A DNA stretch of 64,000 bases from the NCBI GenBank assembly GCA_030692515.1, contig JAUXZS010000015.1:62001-126000 (forward strand), read 5' to 3'. The notes under the pieces are model-generated. The model searched no databases and was not told the DNA's origin. It was given only the letters and a program-made list of their open reading frames with translations. The translations under genes and the position numbers were made by a program. The DNA is from Bacteroidota bacterium (GTDB lineage Bacteria; Bacteroidota; Bacteroidia; B-17B0; Aurantibacillaceae). Positions 53,417-63,130 of this stretch are shown here, in pieces; the first letter of the stretch is position 1, and every line of letters begins with the position of its first letter.

Positions 53417-55303
53417 TTAATCTAGTTTTTGAAATATAGAATTATTGCTTTTAAATTCTGGCACAAGCACTTTCATGCGCTGCACAATTAATTCATTGTT
53501 TTGAGAGTTAAATAAATTTATTAGTTCGTTAATAATACTTTTTACTTCTTCATAATCGTATTCTCTAACTTTACCAATTAATATTTGCTTATGATGAGTA
53601 GGTAAAGTGTTTTCATTATCTGCTAATAACTCTTCAAATAACTTCTCACCTGGTCTTAATCCTGTAAATACAATTTTTATATCCTTATTTTCTTTTAAGC
53701 CAGAAAGAAGAATCATTTTTCTGGCTAGATCAATTATTTTTACGGAGTTACCCATGTCAAACACAAATATCTCGCCGCCTTTACCAATACTTGCTGCCTC
53801 TAATACTAATTGACTAGCCTCAGGAATTGTCATGAAATAGCGGGTTATATCAGGGTGTGTAATTGTAATTGGCCCGCCATCCTCAATTTGCTTTTTAAAC
53901 CTTGGTATTACAGAACCATTGGAGCCAAGCACATTTCCAAAACGTGTTGTAATAAATTTTGTTTTAGATTTTTTACCTAAACTTTGAATATATATTTCTG
54001 AAATTCTTTTACTTGCCCCCATCACATTTGTTGGGTTTACCGCCTTATCTGTACTTACAAAAACAAAACGCTCTACATTAAACTCATCTGCAAGGTCTGC
54101 TGTGTTTTTTGTACCTAAAATATTTGTAAAGATAGATTCTGATGGATTATTTTCCATCATAGGCACATGTTTATAGGCAGCTGCGTGAAAAACTATTTGT
54201 GGTTGAAAAGAATTAAATACATGGCGTAAACGTTCATTATTTCTAATATCGGCTATAACTACCTCGTAAGGTGTGTTTTTAAATTTCTCTGAAAATTCTA
54301 AATCAAGTTCATGTAAGGGACTTTCGGCCTGATCTAATAAATAGATTTTTTTTGGAGAATAGTTTGCGCATTGTCTTGCTAACTCACTACCAATGCTTCC
54401 CGCAGCTCCTGTAATTAATATTATTTTGTTTTTGAGTTGTAAGTTAATAATGTCATCATCTAGTTTTATAGGCTCACGCTCTAAAAGATCTTCAATTTTA
54501 ATACTTTTAATTTGGTTAAAGCTTAATTCACCATTAATCCAATTGGTAACCGGGGGCACAGTTAAAACCCGAACGTTATTTTCTAAACAAATGTCCGCAA
54601 TTTCATTTTTCTTTTTTGGAGATATTTTTTGAATAGAAATAATTACAAGTTCAATTTCATTTTCTTTTATCAACTCAGGTAATTTTTTTGGAGGATAAAT
54701 AAATATTCCTTCAAGGCTTCTGCCTAATTTTTCTATGTCATCATCAATAAAAGCAATTACTTTGTATTTTATGGCGGCATCTCTGTCAAGCGTTCGTTTG
54801 GTAATTATTCCAGCCTCTCCGGCGCCATAAATAATTACGTTCATTTTTTCTTTAGTTGGATTTTTAATTTCTAAATACAATGCTTTTACTGCAAGACGTG
54901 TACTAATCATTATAAACAAAGAAACTAAACCATCAATAATAATTACAGAATTTGGAATAAAATAATATCCTAAAACAAGATTTAAACTAATAGTGTTTAG
55001 TACAAATAATAAAAGGCTACCTGCCAGAATTACTAAAAATATTCGAATGGTATCTCTTGTGCTCGTATATCTTACAACTCCCTTATAGGTTTTAGAAATA
55101 AAAAAAGAAATAAATCGGATGCTAAGAACAATTAAAAAATCAAATGGTAAATTTTCTTTATCAATTGATGACATTACCGAGTCAAAATAAAAGCGAATAA
55201 AAAACGCAAGCGACAAGGCAAAGGCGCAAATAAAAGTGTCGATAAATAATATCGACCACCGAGGTAAATTATATTGCCAAAAGAGCTTAAATAATCTATA
55301 CAT
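53417..55303 (-). CDS. Nucleoside-diphosphate-sugar 4,6-dehydratase, FlaA1/CapD/WbpM-type membrane protein
   Basis: A 628-residue enzyme with four N-terminal membrane helices (to about 130), a CoA-binding-like NAD domain (YGAGEAGIITKRTL) and an extended SDR domain: TGAAGSIGSELARQ, and the S-M-K triad (STDKAVNPTNVMGASK) that replaces S-Y-K in the long WbpM-type dehydratases. These act on UDP-N-acetyl sugars for envelope glycans such as bacillosamine or capsule. It is followed without gap by the PafA gene, and preceded by an unknown secreted protein. Confidence 0.92.
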   Translation of the reverse strand: MYRLFKLFWQYNLPRWSILFIDTFICAFALSLAFFIRFYFDSVMSSIDKENLPFDFLIVLSIRFISFFISKTYKGVVRYTSTRDTIRIFLVILAGSLLLFVLNTISLNLVLGYYFIPNSVIIIDGLVSLFIMISTRLAVKALYLEIKNPTKEKMNVIIYGAGEAGIITKRTLDRDAAIKYKVIAFIDDDIEKLGRSLEGIFIYPPKKLPELIKENEIELVIISIQKISPKKKNEIADICLENNVRVLTVPPVTNWINGELSFNQIKSIKIEDLLEREPIKLDDDIINLQLKNKIILITGAAGSIGSELARQCANYSPKKIYLLDQAESPLHELDLEFSEKFKNTPYEVVIADIRNNERLRHVFNSFQPQIVFHAAAYKHVPMMENNPSESIFTNILGTKNTADLADEFNVERFVFVSTDKAVNPTNVMGASKRISEIYIQSLGKKSKTKFITTRFGNVLGSNGSVIPRFKKQIEDGGPITITHPDITRYFMTIPEASQLVLEAASIGKGGEIFVFDMGNSVKIIDLARKMILLSGLKENKDIKIVFTGLRPGEKLFEELLADNENTLPTHHKQILIGKVREYDYEEVKSIINELINLFNSQNNELIVQRMKVLVPEFKSNNSIFQKLD

Positions 55304-55321
55304 AATGTAGCATAAATTTAC

Positions 55322-55996
55322 TTATTTTTTCTGAGGTACAGATGTGGTAGTTGTTTTAGTGGCCTCTATTGGCGCTACCAATTTCATGGTTGGCCTAAAT
55401 GGTGCATCTGCAGCCACTATTTCGCAGGAGGTACAAATTTCTTTCCATTTTAATTCCATTTTACAATCGGTAGGTTGAACGTAAATTTTTTTCATCGTGC
55501 TGTCCGGCATCATAAATTCCATGTTGGTTGCCATGGTTTTTGGACCTTCAAAAGCGAAAGGTTCTTTAAAGTAATCCTCTAAATGAATATCTTTAATGTG
55601 TATTTTTTTTCCAAATAGCATCGTGTAAAGTTCAAAAATGGCTCTCGAAATTTTAATAAAAATTAAATTTTTTTCGTTGTCGTAAGTAATTTTTACAATT
55701 CCTACTACCTGAGTTTTATAATTAAACGGACCAACATTTACCAATGCATCACACGTAAAATCACTACTATCCGGACGGATATTTATTTTTGGATTTTGAA
55801 CTGTCCAATGATATTTCCCGCTAATAAGTAAAACCTCGTAATCGTTTGTTCCTTTTATATCACCAATTGCAGCAATTACTTTATTAATTGCTTCTTCATG
55901 CAGAATAACTGAAAAATCGTTAATGATTGTTTTTTTATTTTGGCTATACGAATTAAAACCAAGTACAATTAGGAAAATTAGAAATTTATTAGCCAT
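55322..55996 (-). CDS. Secreted protein of unknown function
   Basis: A 224-residue protein with a signal peptide (MANKFLIFLIVLGFNSYSQ). I do not recognise a family. The body is beta-rich and amphipathic, with NDFSVILHEEAINKVIAAIGDIKG, EVLLISGKYHWTVQNPKINIRPDS and KTQVVGIVKITYDNEKNL, reminiscent of lipid-binding or SMP-like beta domains. A CTSC motif (CTSCEIVA) and two more Cys (CDALV, DCKMELKW) lie in the middle to C-terminal part; the tail is Thr/Pro-rich. It sits between an envelope dehydratase and a membrane glycosyltransferase, on their strand. Confidence 0.6.
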   Translation of the reverse strand: MANKFLIFLIVLGFNSYSQNKKTIINDFSVILHEEAINKVIAAIGDIKGTNDYEVLLISGKYHWTVQNPKINIRPDSSDFTCDALVNVGPFNYKTQVVGIVKITYDNEKNLIFIKISRAIFELYTMLFGKKIHIKDIHLEDYFKEPFAFEGPKTMATNMEFMMPDSTMKKIYVQPTDCKMELKWKEICTSCEIVAADAPFRPTMKLVAPIEATKTTTTSVPQKK

Positions 55997-56025
55997 GCCT
56001 AAAACGCTTATTTCAAATTTAAGAA

Positions 56026-57423
56026 TTAATATTCATCAATTCCTTGTTTTGCTTTTTCATAATCAGGATGTTTTAAGAATTTTTCACGTTCCGGATTTTT
56101 TGTTAACCTTAAAAAAGCGTCAAAGTAGGCCTCTTTAGTCATGCTGTCGAAATGAATTGTATTCCACTTTGCCTGCATGGTTTGAAAAATATTTAATAAA
56201 ATCATTAAAACAATTAGACTATAAATTACTTGTTTTATTATTTTTTTGGAGGATTGAATATGAGATATAAATGCAGCAAAAGGCAAAGCAAGAAGCGGAT
56301 AAATGTCTATTAAAGCTCTTTGGCCGAAAGAACCACCATACCACCAGCACCACCATGAAAATACAATGTACAAATACAGGATAGTAAATAGCAGAAGCGC
56401 GGTAAAAAACGGTTTATTGTTTTTTCTTAAATAATAAAATCCTATTAGCGAAAAGCCCATTATTGGTGTATAAATTAACCAACCTTTTCTGAAACTAAAA
56501 AGCCCATCAATTATATGTGGATTATTAAAATAGAATTGTTCGCCCACGTAAGAGTTAATAAAAAAATTGCCGCTTACCCATTTCCAATAAATTAGTTGAG
56601 GGAGATAAATTAATATTCCGCAAATAATAATTAATATAACGTGTAGGTAATTATGCAACAAGAATTTTATTTTTTCAGTCAGTTCTTTTATTGAATTAAC
56701 GTTGCATAAAAAGAAAATGATAAACACAAGAATATTTATTGGACGAATGAGAGTTATTAATCCTCCAACTAAGCCAATTGCAAATGCATACTTAAGGGTT
56801 TGATTTTGATACCACTTGATGGTGAAATACAGAAATGCTGCAATAAGTGCAAAATCGGTTGGGTGAGCCATGCCGGCTCCATTTGTTAAGTAATATAAAA
56901 CGTTAGTGCCAAATATTAAGGATAAAGAAGTAATAAAAACTACTTTCTTAGTATAATACATTTTGAGAATTCGGAGTAAATAAAATAAACCTATTAAAAA
57001 ATAAAACAAAGAGGCAAACTGAATTGCAAAATGATAAGGTTCAGAAAATCCATCAGCTGTTTCATTAAATAATTTGCTGTACACATGGGCGGCACCAAAG
57101 AATGGTAAATAGGTTATCGCCATTCCCATGCCGACTTTGATTATTTTGTTTCCATTTGCATCTATATTAGGCCAATAATATCTCTGCTCAATAGTGCTAT
57201 TTATTGTGTCGTCTAAAAATGAAAGCGACAAATCATGTTCGTAAAAAACCGCAGGTAAATAACTATAATAACTAATAACATCATAATTAATAATATTACC
57301 TTTTTGCCATCTTGTTATATTAAAATTAACCCAGGTTACCGAGATAAGTGTAATAACTAATACCCACCTAGTGTTTAATTGTTTTATGTTTTTAAAGAGA
57401 TTCAAAGTTTTATTTAAATACAA
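56026..57423 (-). CDS. Membrane glycosyltransferase, GT39/GT83-like
   Basis: A 465-residue multi-pass protein of the GT-C fold (dolichyl or undecaprenyl-phosphate sugar dependent). Recognised by NITRWQKGNIINYDVISYYSYLPAVF with an Asp in the first periplasmic loop, about ten later helices including LIFGTNVLYYLTNGAGMAHPTDFALIAAFLY, and a large C-terminal periplasmic end. The TTG start is the furthest possible and may be up to a few codons long. No substrate can be assigned; its neighbours are envelope genes. Confidence 0.78.
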   Translation of the reverse strand: MYLNKTLNLFKNIKQLNTRWVLVITLISVTWVNFNITRWQKGNIINYDVISYYSYLPAVFYEHDLSLSFLDDTINSTIEQRYYWPNIDANGNKIIKVGMGMAITYLPFFGAAHVYSKLFNETADGFSEPYHFAIQFASLFYFLIGLFYLLRILKMYYTKKVVFITSLSLIFGTNVLYYLTNGAGMAHPTDFALIAAFLYFTIKWYQNQTLKYAFAIGLVGGLITLIRPINILVFIIFFLCNVNSIKELTEKIKFLLHNYLHVILIIICGILIYLPQLIYWKWVSGNFFINSYVGEQFYFNNPHIIDGLFSFRKGWLIYTPIMGFSLIGFYYLRKNNKPFFTALLLFTILYLYIVFSWWCWWYGGSFGQRALIDIYPLLALPFAAFISHIQSSKKIIKQVIYSLIVLMILLNIFQTMQAKWNTIHFDSMTKEAYFDAFLRLTKNPEREKFLKHPDYEKAKQGIDEY

Positions 57424-57492
57424 CTTTCTTAATAATTCTTTGAATTAAATAAAAATAACTATCACTAAAATTTAACGATGACAAATCTTAAG

Positions 57493-58938
57493 TTAAAATT
57501 TTAAATAAGGCATTAAACCGTGTAGGCCGCCTTCTCTCCCAAAGCCACTTTCTTTATAACCACCAAAAGGAGACGTAGGATCAAATTTATTGTAAGTATT
57601 TGCCCAAATAACTCCGGCGCGAAGTTTTGTTGTTAAGTTAAATATTTTAGAGCCTTTATCTGTCCATACACCAGCGCTTAAACCATAAGGAATATTATTT
57701 GCCTTTTCAATTACTTCTTCAATGGTTCTAAAAGTTTGAATAGTTAAAACCGGACCAAAAATTTCTTCTTGTACCACACGGTTACTTTGTGCGGCGCCAA
57801 TAAATAATGTTGGTTTACAAAAAAATCCTTTTTTAGGAATTGCGTTGGATGTTTGAAATAATTCTAATCCCTCTTTTGCGCCTATCTCTAAATACTTAGT
57901 TATTTTATCTAATTGCTCTTTGCTATTAATAGCACCTATATCAGTATTTTTATCTAAAGGGTCGCCAACAATTAAAGTTTGCATTCTAGCTTTTAATTTT
58001 TGAATAACTTCATCAGCAACATTTTCTTGCACAAATAAACGAGAGCCCGCGCAACAAACATGACCTTGATTAAAAAATATACCATTTACAATTCCTTCTA
58101 CGGCCTGGTTAATTGGAGCATCATCAAATACGATGTTAGCAGCTTTACCACCTAATTCTAAGGTTGCTTTTTTGTTAGTTCCTGCAATTGCTTTTTGAAT
58201 AATTTTCCCAACATCTGTACTGCCTGTAAATGCAACTTTGCTAACATTAGGATGATTAACCATTGCTGCTCCGGTATCGCCAAAACCGGTAATAATATTT
58301 ACTACACCCGGCGGCAAATCACATTCTTGAATTATTTCGGCTAATTTTAAAGCTGTAAGCGGCGTGCTTTCTGCAGGTTTTAGTACAACTGTATTTCCAG
58401 TTGCTAAAGCAGGAGCTATTTTCCATGCGGCCATTAATAAAGGAAAATTCCAAGGAATAATTTGCGCAGCTACACCAAGTGATTGTGGATTTCTATTTGG
58501 AAATGCGTAATCTAATTTATCGGCCCAGCCAGCGTAATAAAAAAAATGGTTAGCGGCAGTAGGCACATCAAAATCTCTACTTTCACGAATTGGTTTTCCA
58601 CCATCCATAGTTTCAATTACGGCAAGTTCTCTTGCGCGTTCTTGCATAACTCGAGCAATTCTAAAAATGTATTTTGCGCGTTCTTTAGCAGGCATTTTTT
58701 TCCAAGTTTTGTCGTAAGCATTTTTAGCAGCGCTAACAGCAAGGTCAACATCCTTTGCATTGGCTTGTGCAACTTCAGCTAATTTTTCTTCAGTGCTTGG
58801 ATTATGTGTTTCGAAATATTTTTTGCTATTTGGTTTTACAAACTTCCCATTAATAAATAAATCGTATTGTGATTTTAATTTTATATGATCTTTTGCTTCG
58901 GGAGCAGGAGCGTAGTCCCAGTTAAAATTCGATTCCAT
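57493..58938 (-). CDS. Aldehyde dehydrogenase family protein
   Basis: An NAD(P)-dependent aldehyde dehydrogenase, 481 residues starting at the ATG at 58938. An upstream in-frame start would translate part of the 58952 hairpin repeat and is rejected. Motifs: YDLFINGKFVKPNS, IPWNFPLLMAAWKIAPALATGNTVVLKPAE, the catalytic Glu in LELGGKAANIVF, and the catalytic Cys in GHVCCAGSRLF (two adjacent Cys). It lies directly downstream of deoC (gap 135 nt, same strand). DeoC releases acetaldehyde, so acetaldehyde oxidation is a plausible job, but inferred. Confidence 0.88.
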   Translation of the reverse strand: MESNFNWDYAPAPEAKDHIKLKSQYDLFINGKFVKPNSKKYFETHNPSTEEKLAEVAQANAKDVDLAVSAAKNAYDKTWKKMPAKERAKYIFRIARVMQERARELAVIETMDGGKPIRESRDFDVPTAANHFFYYAGWADKLDYAFPNRNPQSLGVAAQIIPWNFPLLMAAWKIAPALATGNTVVLKPAESTPLTALKLAEIIQECDLPPGVVNIITGFGDTGAAMVNHPNVSKVAFTGSTDVGKIIQKAIAGTNKKATLELGGKAANIVFDDAPINQAVEGIVNGIFFNQGHVCCAGSRLFVQENVADEVIQKLKARMQTLIVGDPLDKNTDIGAINSKEQLDKITKYLEIGAKEGLELFQTSNAIPKKGFFCKPTLFIGAAQSNRVVQEEIFGPVLTIQTFRTIEEVIEKANNIPYGLSAGVWTDKGSKIFNLTTKLRAGVIWANTYNKFDPTSPFGGYKESGFGREGGLHGLMPYLKF

Positions 58939-58951
58939 ATGTTTATGTTTT

Positions 58952-58984
58952 AAGCCACAGATTTCGCTGATTTCACAGAGAATC
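58952..58984. repeat. Half copy of the GCCACAGATTTC hairpin repeat
   Basis: AAGCCACAGATTTCGCTGATTTCACAGAG is a single arm similar to those at 3367 and 7471. The partner arm is decayed; it lies between deoC and the aldehyde dehydrogenase gene. Confidence 0.5.
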
Positions 58985-59073
58985 AAGGCGAATTATTTTG
59001 TTAGTATTACTCTTTTGTATTTCAATGAATTCTATTTTAATTGCGAAATCTTTGGCTATAAACTCTGTAATTA

Positions 59074-59970
59074 TTAATCTATACTTATATAATCCTTGCT
59101 GTAGTAAACGCCTTTTTGTTCTTTACCTAATTGTAAAACAATATCATTTGCTAAGCTGCTGGCACCAAAACGAAACCATTCGTTTGTCATCCATTTAGGG
59201 CCAAGTGTTTCATACACCATAACCAAATATTGCAATGCGTTTTTAGCAGTTGAAATTCCACCTGCTGGTTTCATTCCAATCATAATATTTGTTTTTAAAT
59301 GGTAATCTTTTATTGCTTCCAGCATAACCAAAGTAACCGGCATAGTTGCGGCAGGTTGAATTTTTCCTGTTGAAGTTTTTATAAAATCTGCACCTGCATA
59401 AATAGCTATTTCACTTGCTTTTCTAACATTGTCTAATGTTGATAGTTCGCCGGTTTCTAATATTACTTTTAAACGGGCTTTACCACAGGCGTTTTTAATT
59501 GCTGCAATTTCATCAAAAACAAAATTATAATTTCCGGTTAAAAATTCACCTCGACTAATAACCATATCCACTTCATCTGCACCACTATCAACGGCAAGTT
59601 TTGTATCGTCTAATTTAATTTGTAAAGTTGAATTTCCACTTGGAAAAGCGGTTGCAACAGAGGCTATTTTTACTTGACTGTTTTTTAAAACCTGTTTTGC
59701 AGTTTTTACATGATTTGGATAAACACATACTGCAGCTACTGTTGGTAAACCCGGAATGTCGTCTGCAACATGCATAGCTTTATTACACATTTGTTTAACT
59801 TTTCCCTCTGTATCTTTTCCCTCAAGAGTGGTAAGGTCAATCATGTTTAAGGCTAAAAGTAAACCACTTAATTTGGTTTCTTTTTTTAGACTTCTGGTGT
59901 TAAATCGCGCAACTCGCTCTTCAATGCCTACTTGATCAATAGCTGGTGTATGTTTAAAATCGGGGTTCAT
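59074..59970 (-). CDS. deoC: Deoxyribose-phosphate aldolase
   Basis: Splits 2-deoxyribose-5-phosphate into acetaldehyde and glyceraldehyde-3-phosphate during DNA-nucleoside breakdown. I use the ATG at 59970 (MNPDFKHTPAIDQVG), 298 residues; a TTG at 59994 would add eight. Catalytic features: GADEVDMVIS, the Schiff-base lysine in GADFIKTSTGK, and IGMKPAGGIST with the second lysine. It is longer than the Escherichia coli enzyme at the N-terminus. The ALDH gene downstream may use the acetaldehyde. Confidence 0.94.
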   Translation of the reverse strand: MNPDFKHTPAIDQVGIEERVARFNTRSLKKETKLSGLLLALNMIDLTTLEGKDTEGKVKQMCNKAMHVADDIPGLPTVAAVCVYPNHVKTAKQVLKNSQVKIASVATAFPSGNSTLQIKLDDTKLAVDSGADEVDMVISRGEFLTGNYNFVFDEIAAIKNACGKARLKVILETGELSTLDNVRKASEIAIYAGADFIKTSTGKIQPAATMPVTLVMLEAIKDYHLKTNIMIGMKPAGGISTAKNALQYLVMVYETLGPKWMTNEWFRFGASSLANDIVLQLGKEQKGVYYSKDYISID

Positions 59971-60074
59971 ATTTGATGATTTAAATATAGTCAATTTTAA
60001 AACTGTAAATTAAAATTATTTAAGGTTTTTTAGCAAAGATTACTCAAGATTTAATTAGTATTTTTAGATGTATT

Positions 60075-61319
60075 ATGTTCACTTTTTGTAAACCCGTTTC
60101 ATCAAAGAAAAGATTTTTGCCATTTAGAGTTTTAAATGATGATTTTTCATTTTCCCTTTATGAAAAGGCAGATGCCATACCAGAAAAAGATTGGGAGGCA
60201 ATTACAAAAGGAGATTCTGTTTTTCTAGAAAAAAACTACTTAAAAATTGTAGAAACATGTGAGCACACCAAACTAACATCCCGTTATGTAATTTTATACC
60301 ATAAAACTAAACCTTGTGGAATCATCTATTTTCAAATAGTAGATTTTAAGGCAAGTGTTTTTGGCGAGCTGTTAGAGAACCAAGTAGAAAGCATTAAATC
60401 AACTCGCTTAAATTTATTTGAAAAATATATTGATTCCAACAAAGACGAGGTGCTTTTACGTTTATTTACTTGTGGAAATAATTTAGTTAGCGGTGAGTAT
60501 GGTTATTTGTTTGATAAAAAAATTGCTGATGAAAAAGCACACACTTTGTTATTAAATATTATTGATGTTGTTTCTAAGGAAGAAAAATTAGCGCGTACTA
60601 TTTCTGCAATTTTACTTAAAGATTTTCATTCTCCATTAAAACCTAAGGAGTTATTTGAGGACGAAAAATATTCTGAATTTTTTGTGGAGCCAAATTTAAT
60701 TGTTGATATTCCTGAAAATGTAGACTCTTTGGAAAGTTATATCGCTTTGTTTTCTAAAAAATACAGAAATAGAGCCAAATCTATTTTCAAGAGTTTTACT
60801 GAAATAGAAAGCAAACAATTAAATACCGATGAGATTAAATTGCATGAAAAACAATTGTATAAATTGTATGAAGGTATATTTGAAAAAGCAAAGTTTAAAT
60901 TAATTAAGTTGCCAAAAAATTATTTTAGTAGCGTTAAGAGTATTTACGAAACTAAATTTAATGTAAAAGCTTTTTTTTATAAAGGAGAAATTGTTGCTTT
61001 TGCCAGTTGTTTTAAAATGCCAGATAACTCTTTAGAGGCTCATTACATAGGCTTTGATTACGAATTAAATCAGGAATTTAATTTATATCAAAATATTTTA
61101 TATTCAATGATTGATGAAGCCATTAAAAACAAATTATCAAAAGTAAATTTAGGAAGAACAGCCGCGGAAATAAAAACTACAGTAGGGGCAAAGGCCGAAA
61201 ATTTAATTTGTTATATTAAACCACAAAATACAATTTCAAAAATAATTCAAAAACCATTTATTTCTTTTTTACAACCCGCAGAATGGATTCCTCGCAATCC
61301 TTTTAAAGAAGAGGCATAA
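60075..61319 (+). CDS. GNAT-family N-acetyltransferase-like protein
   Basis: A 414-residue protein with an N-terminal region of unclear fold and a C-terminal acyltransferase domain (about 220-390) of the FemAB/Acetyltransf_6 type: ESYIALFSKKYRNRAKSIFKSF, KAFFYKGEIVAFASCFKM, AHYIGFDYELNQEFNLYQNILYSMI and LGRTAAEIKTTVGA. Such proteins transfer acyl groups to amino sugars or peptides. It stands alone between divergent and convergent genes. A promoter is not clear. The substrate is unknown. Confidence 0.75.
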   Translation: MFTFCKPVSSKKRFLPFRVLNDDFSFSLYEKADAIPEKDWEAITKGDSVFLEKNYLKIVETCEHTKLTSRYVILYHKTKPCGIIYFQIVDFKASVFGELLENQVESIKSTRLNLFEKYIDSNKDEVLLRLFTCGNNLVSGEYGYLFDKKIADEKAHTLLLNIIDVVSKEEKLARTISAILLKDFHSPLKPKELFEDEKYSEFFVEPNLIVDIPENVDSLESYIALFSKKYRNRAKSIFKSFTEIESKQLNTDEIKLHEKQLYKLYEGIFEKAKFKLIKLPKNYFSSVKSIYETKFNVKAFFYKGEIVAFASCFKMPDNSLEAHYIGFDYELNQEFNLYQNILYSMIDEAIKNKLSKVNLGRTAAEIKTTVGAKAENLICYIKPQNTISKIIQKPFISFLQPAEWIPRNPFKEEA

Positions 61320-61331
61320 GGGAAATAAAAA

Positions 61332-61368
61332 AGCGGAGTTAAAAATCATTCAGATTCTTAACTCCGCT
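61332..61368. terminator. Terminator between convergent GNAT and ALDH7 genes
   Basis: AGCGGAGTTAAAAATC / GATTCTTAACTCCGCT pair in 15 of 16 positions with an ATTCA loop. The minus-strand side is followed by TTTTTT, so it best terminates the ALDH7 gene, and it may also serve the GNAT gene. Confidence 0.8.
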
Positions 61369-61386
61369 ATTATAATCAAGGAAAAA

Positions 61387-62916
61387 TTATATTCCTAAAT
61401 CAAACTTTATTCCTTGTGCTAATGGTAAACTATTACCCCAGTTAATAGTGTTTGTTTGTCTGCGCATATAAGCTTTCCAAGCATCTGAACCGCTTTCGCG
61501 TCCGCCACCAGTTTCTTTTTCGCCACCAAATGCACCACCAATTTCTGCACCGCTAGTTCCTATATTCACATTTGCAATTCCGCAATCGCTGCCCTTATAA
61601 CTTAAAAACAATTCTGCTTCACGCATATTTAAAGTCATAATTGCACTTGATAAACCTTGTGGAACGCCATTTTGTAATTCTATAGCTTCTTCTAAAGTTG
61701 AATATTTCATTAAATATAAAATAGGGGCAAAAGTTTCATGTTGTACAATTGCCATGTCGTTAGTTGCTTCTGCTATTGCAGGTTTAACATAACAACCGCT
61801 TTCATATCCTTTTCCATCTAAAATACCTCCCGGAACAATAATTTTTCCGCCTTCAGTAATAACACGTTCTAATGCTGCCATGTATGCGTTAACTGCATCT
61901 TTATCAATTAATGGGCCAACATGATTTTTTTCATCTAAAGGATCACCAATTTTTAATTGAGAGTAAGCTTTAATCAATGCGTCTTTTACTAATTGAAAAA
62001 TATTCTCATGAACGATTAATCTACGTGTAGATGTACAACGTTGCCCGGCAGTTCCAACTGCTCCAAAAACCGCACCAACTAAAGTTGTGTTAAGATCTGC
62101 ATTTTCAGTAATGATAATAGAATTATTACCACCTAATTCTAAAATGCTTTTCCCAAAACGTTCTGCTACTTTTGAGCCAACAATTCTTCCCATTCTGGTA
62201 GAGCCAGTAGCAGAAATTAGAGGAACGTGTGTGTCTTCAGTTAATAATTCTCCAATAGTATAATCACCATTAACAACATTTGAAATTCCTTCTGGTAAAT
62301 TATTTTCTTTAGCTACTTCATTCCAAATATTCTGACAAGCAATTGAACATAAAGGCACTTTTTCAGAAGGTTTCCAAACGCATACGTCGCCGCATACCCA
62401 TGCCAATGTTGTGTTCCATGCCCAAACAGCAACCGGAAAATTAAACGCGCTAATAATTCCAACAATACCTAATGGATGCCATTGCTCCATCATTCTATGA
62501 TTTGGACGCTCGCTGTGTAATTGTAATCCATATAATTGGCGAGATAATCCAACTGCGAAATCGCAAATATCAATCATCTCTTGTACTTCACCTAAGCCTT
62601 CCTGAAATGATTTTCCCATTTCGTAAGAAACTAGTTTTCCTAATTCTGTTTTTTTAGCGCGTAGTTTATTTCCAAACTGACGAACATATTCTCCACGCTG
62701 CGGTGCAGGGATTCCGCGCCAGTAATGAAATGCTTGATTTGCAGCAGTAATTACTTTTTGATAATCTGATTTAGTAGCTGTTTTTACTTTGCCAATTAAT
62801 TTTCCATCAACAGGACTGTAAGACTCAATGGTTTGTCCAGATGAAAACCAATTTTTTCCTGTAGAACATCCTTCGTTAACTTCCTTTAATCCTAAAGCTT
62901 TTAATGTGTTTTGCAT
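61387..62916 (-). CDS. Aldehyde dehydrogenase family 7 member (aminoadipate-semialdehyde dehydrogenase-like)
   Basis: A 509-residue ALDH7/antiquitin-type dehydrogenase, which oxidises alpha-aminoadipate semialdehyde in lysine catabolism or related aldehydes. Recognised by QWHPLGIVGIISAFNFPVAVWAWNTTLAWVCGDVCVWKPSEK (typical of ALDH7), catalytic Glu in LELGGNNSIII, catalytic Cys in GTAGQRCTSTRRL, and the end FGGEKETGGGRESGSDAWKAYMRRQTNTINW. No lysine-pathway gene is nearby. A weak promoter (TTG, 21 nt, TATCTTTA) lies upstream. Confidence 0.9.
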   Translation of the reverse strand: MQNTLKALGLKEVNEGCSTGKNWFSSGQTIESYSPVDGKLIGKVKTATKSDYQKVITAANQAFHYWRGIPAPQRGEYVRQFGNKLRAKKTELGKLVSYEMGKSFQEGLGEVQEMIDICDFAVGLSRQLYGLQLHSERPNHRMMEQWHPLGIVGIISAFNFPVAVWAWNTTLAWVCGDVCVWKPSEKVPLCSIACQNIWNEVAKENNLPEGISNVVNGDYTIGELLTEDTHVPLISATGSTRMGRIVGSKVAERFGKSILELGGNNSIIITENADLNTTLVGAVFGAVGTAGQRCTSTRRLIVHENIFQLVKDALIKAYSQLKIGDPLDEKNHVGPLIDKDAVNAYMAALERVITEGGKIIVPGGILDGKGYESGCYVKPAIAEATNDMAIVQHETFAPILYLMKYSTLEEAIELQNGVPQGLSSAIMTLNMREAELFLSYKGSDCGIANVNIGTSGAEIGGAFGGEKETGGGRESGSDAWKAYMRRQTNTINWGNSLPLAQGIKFDLGI

Positions 62917-63130
62917 AATTTAATTTTAGAAGGCATAAAGATAATTATTATTTGTTGAGCGAAGGCAATAGTTTTTTAATTATAGATACAATTGTAAATA
63001 AATTGTGAACAGATTCGTATTTCACATAACTCTCAGTTAATTTTTCACTAAATATGTTTACTAATGAATAATCTTAAAGGTGTTTATACTTAAACTAAGG
63101 GAGAGTTCTTTGTTAAAAAATATAACGAAG

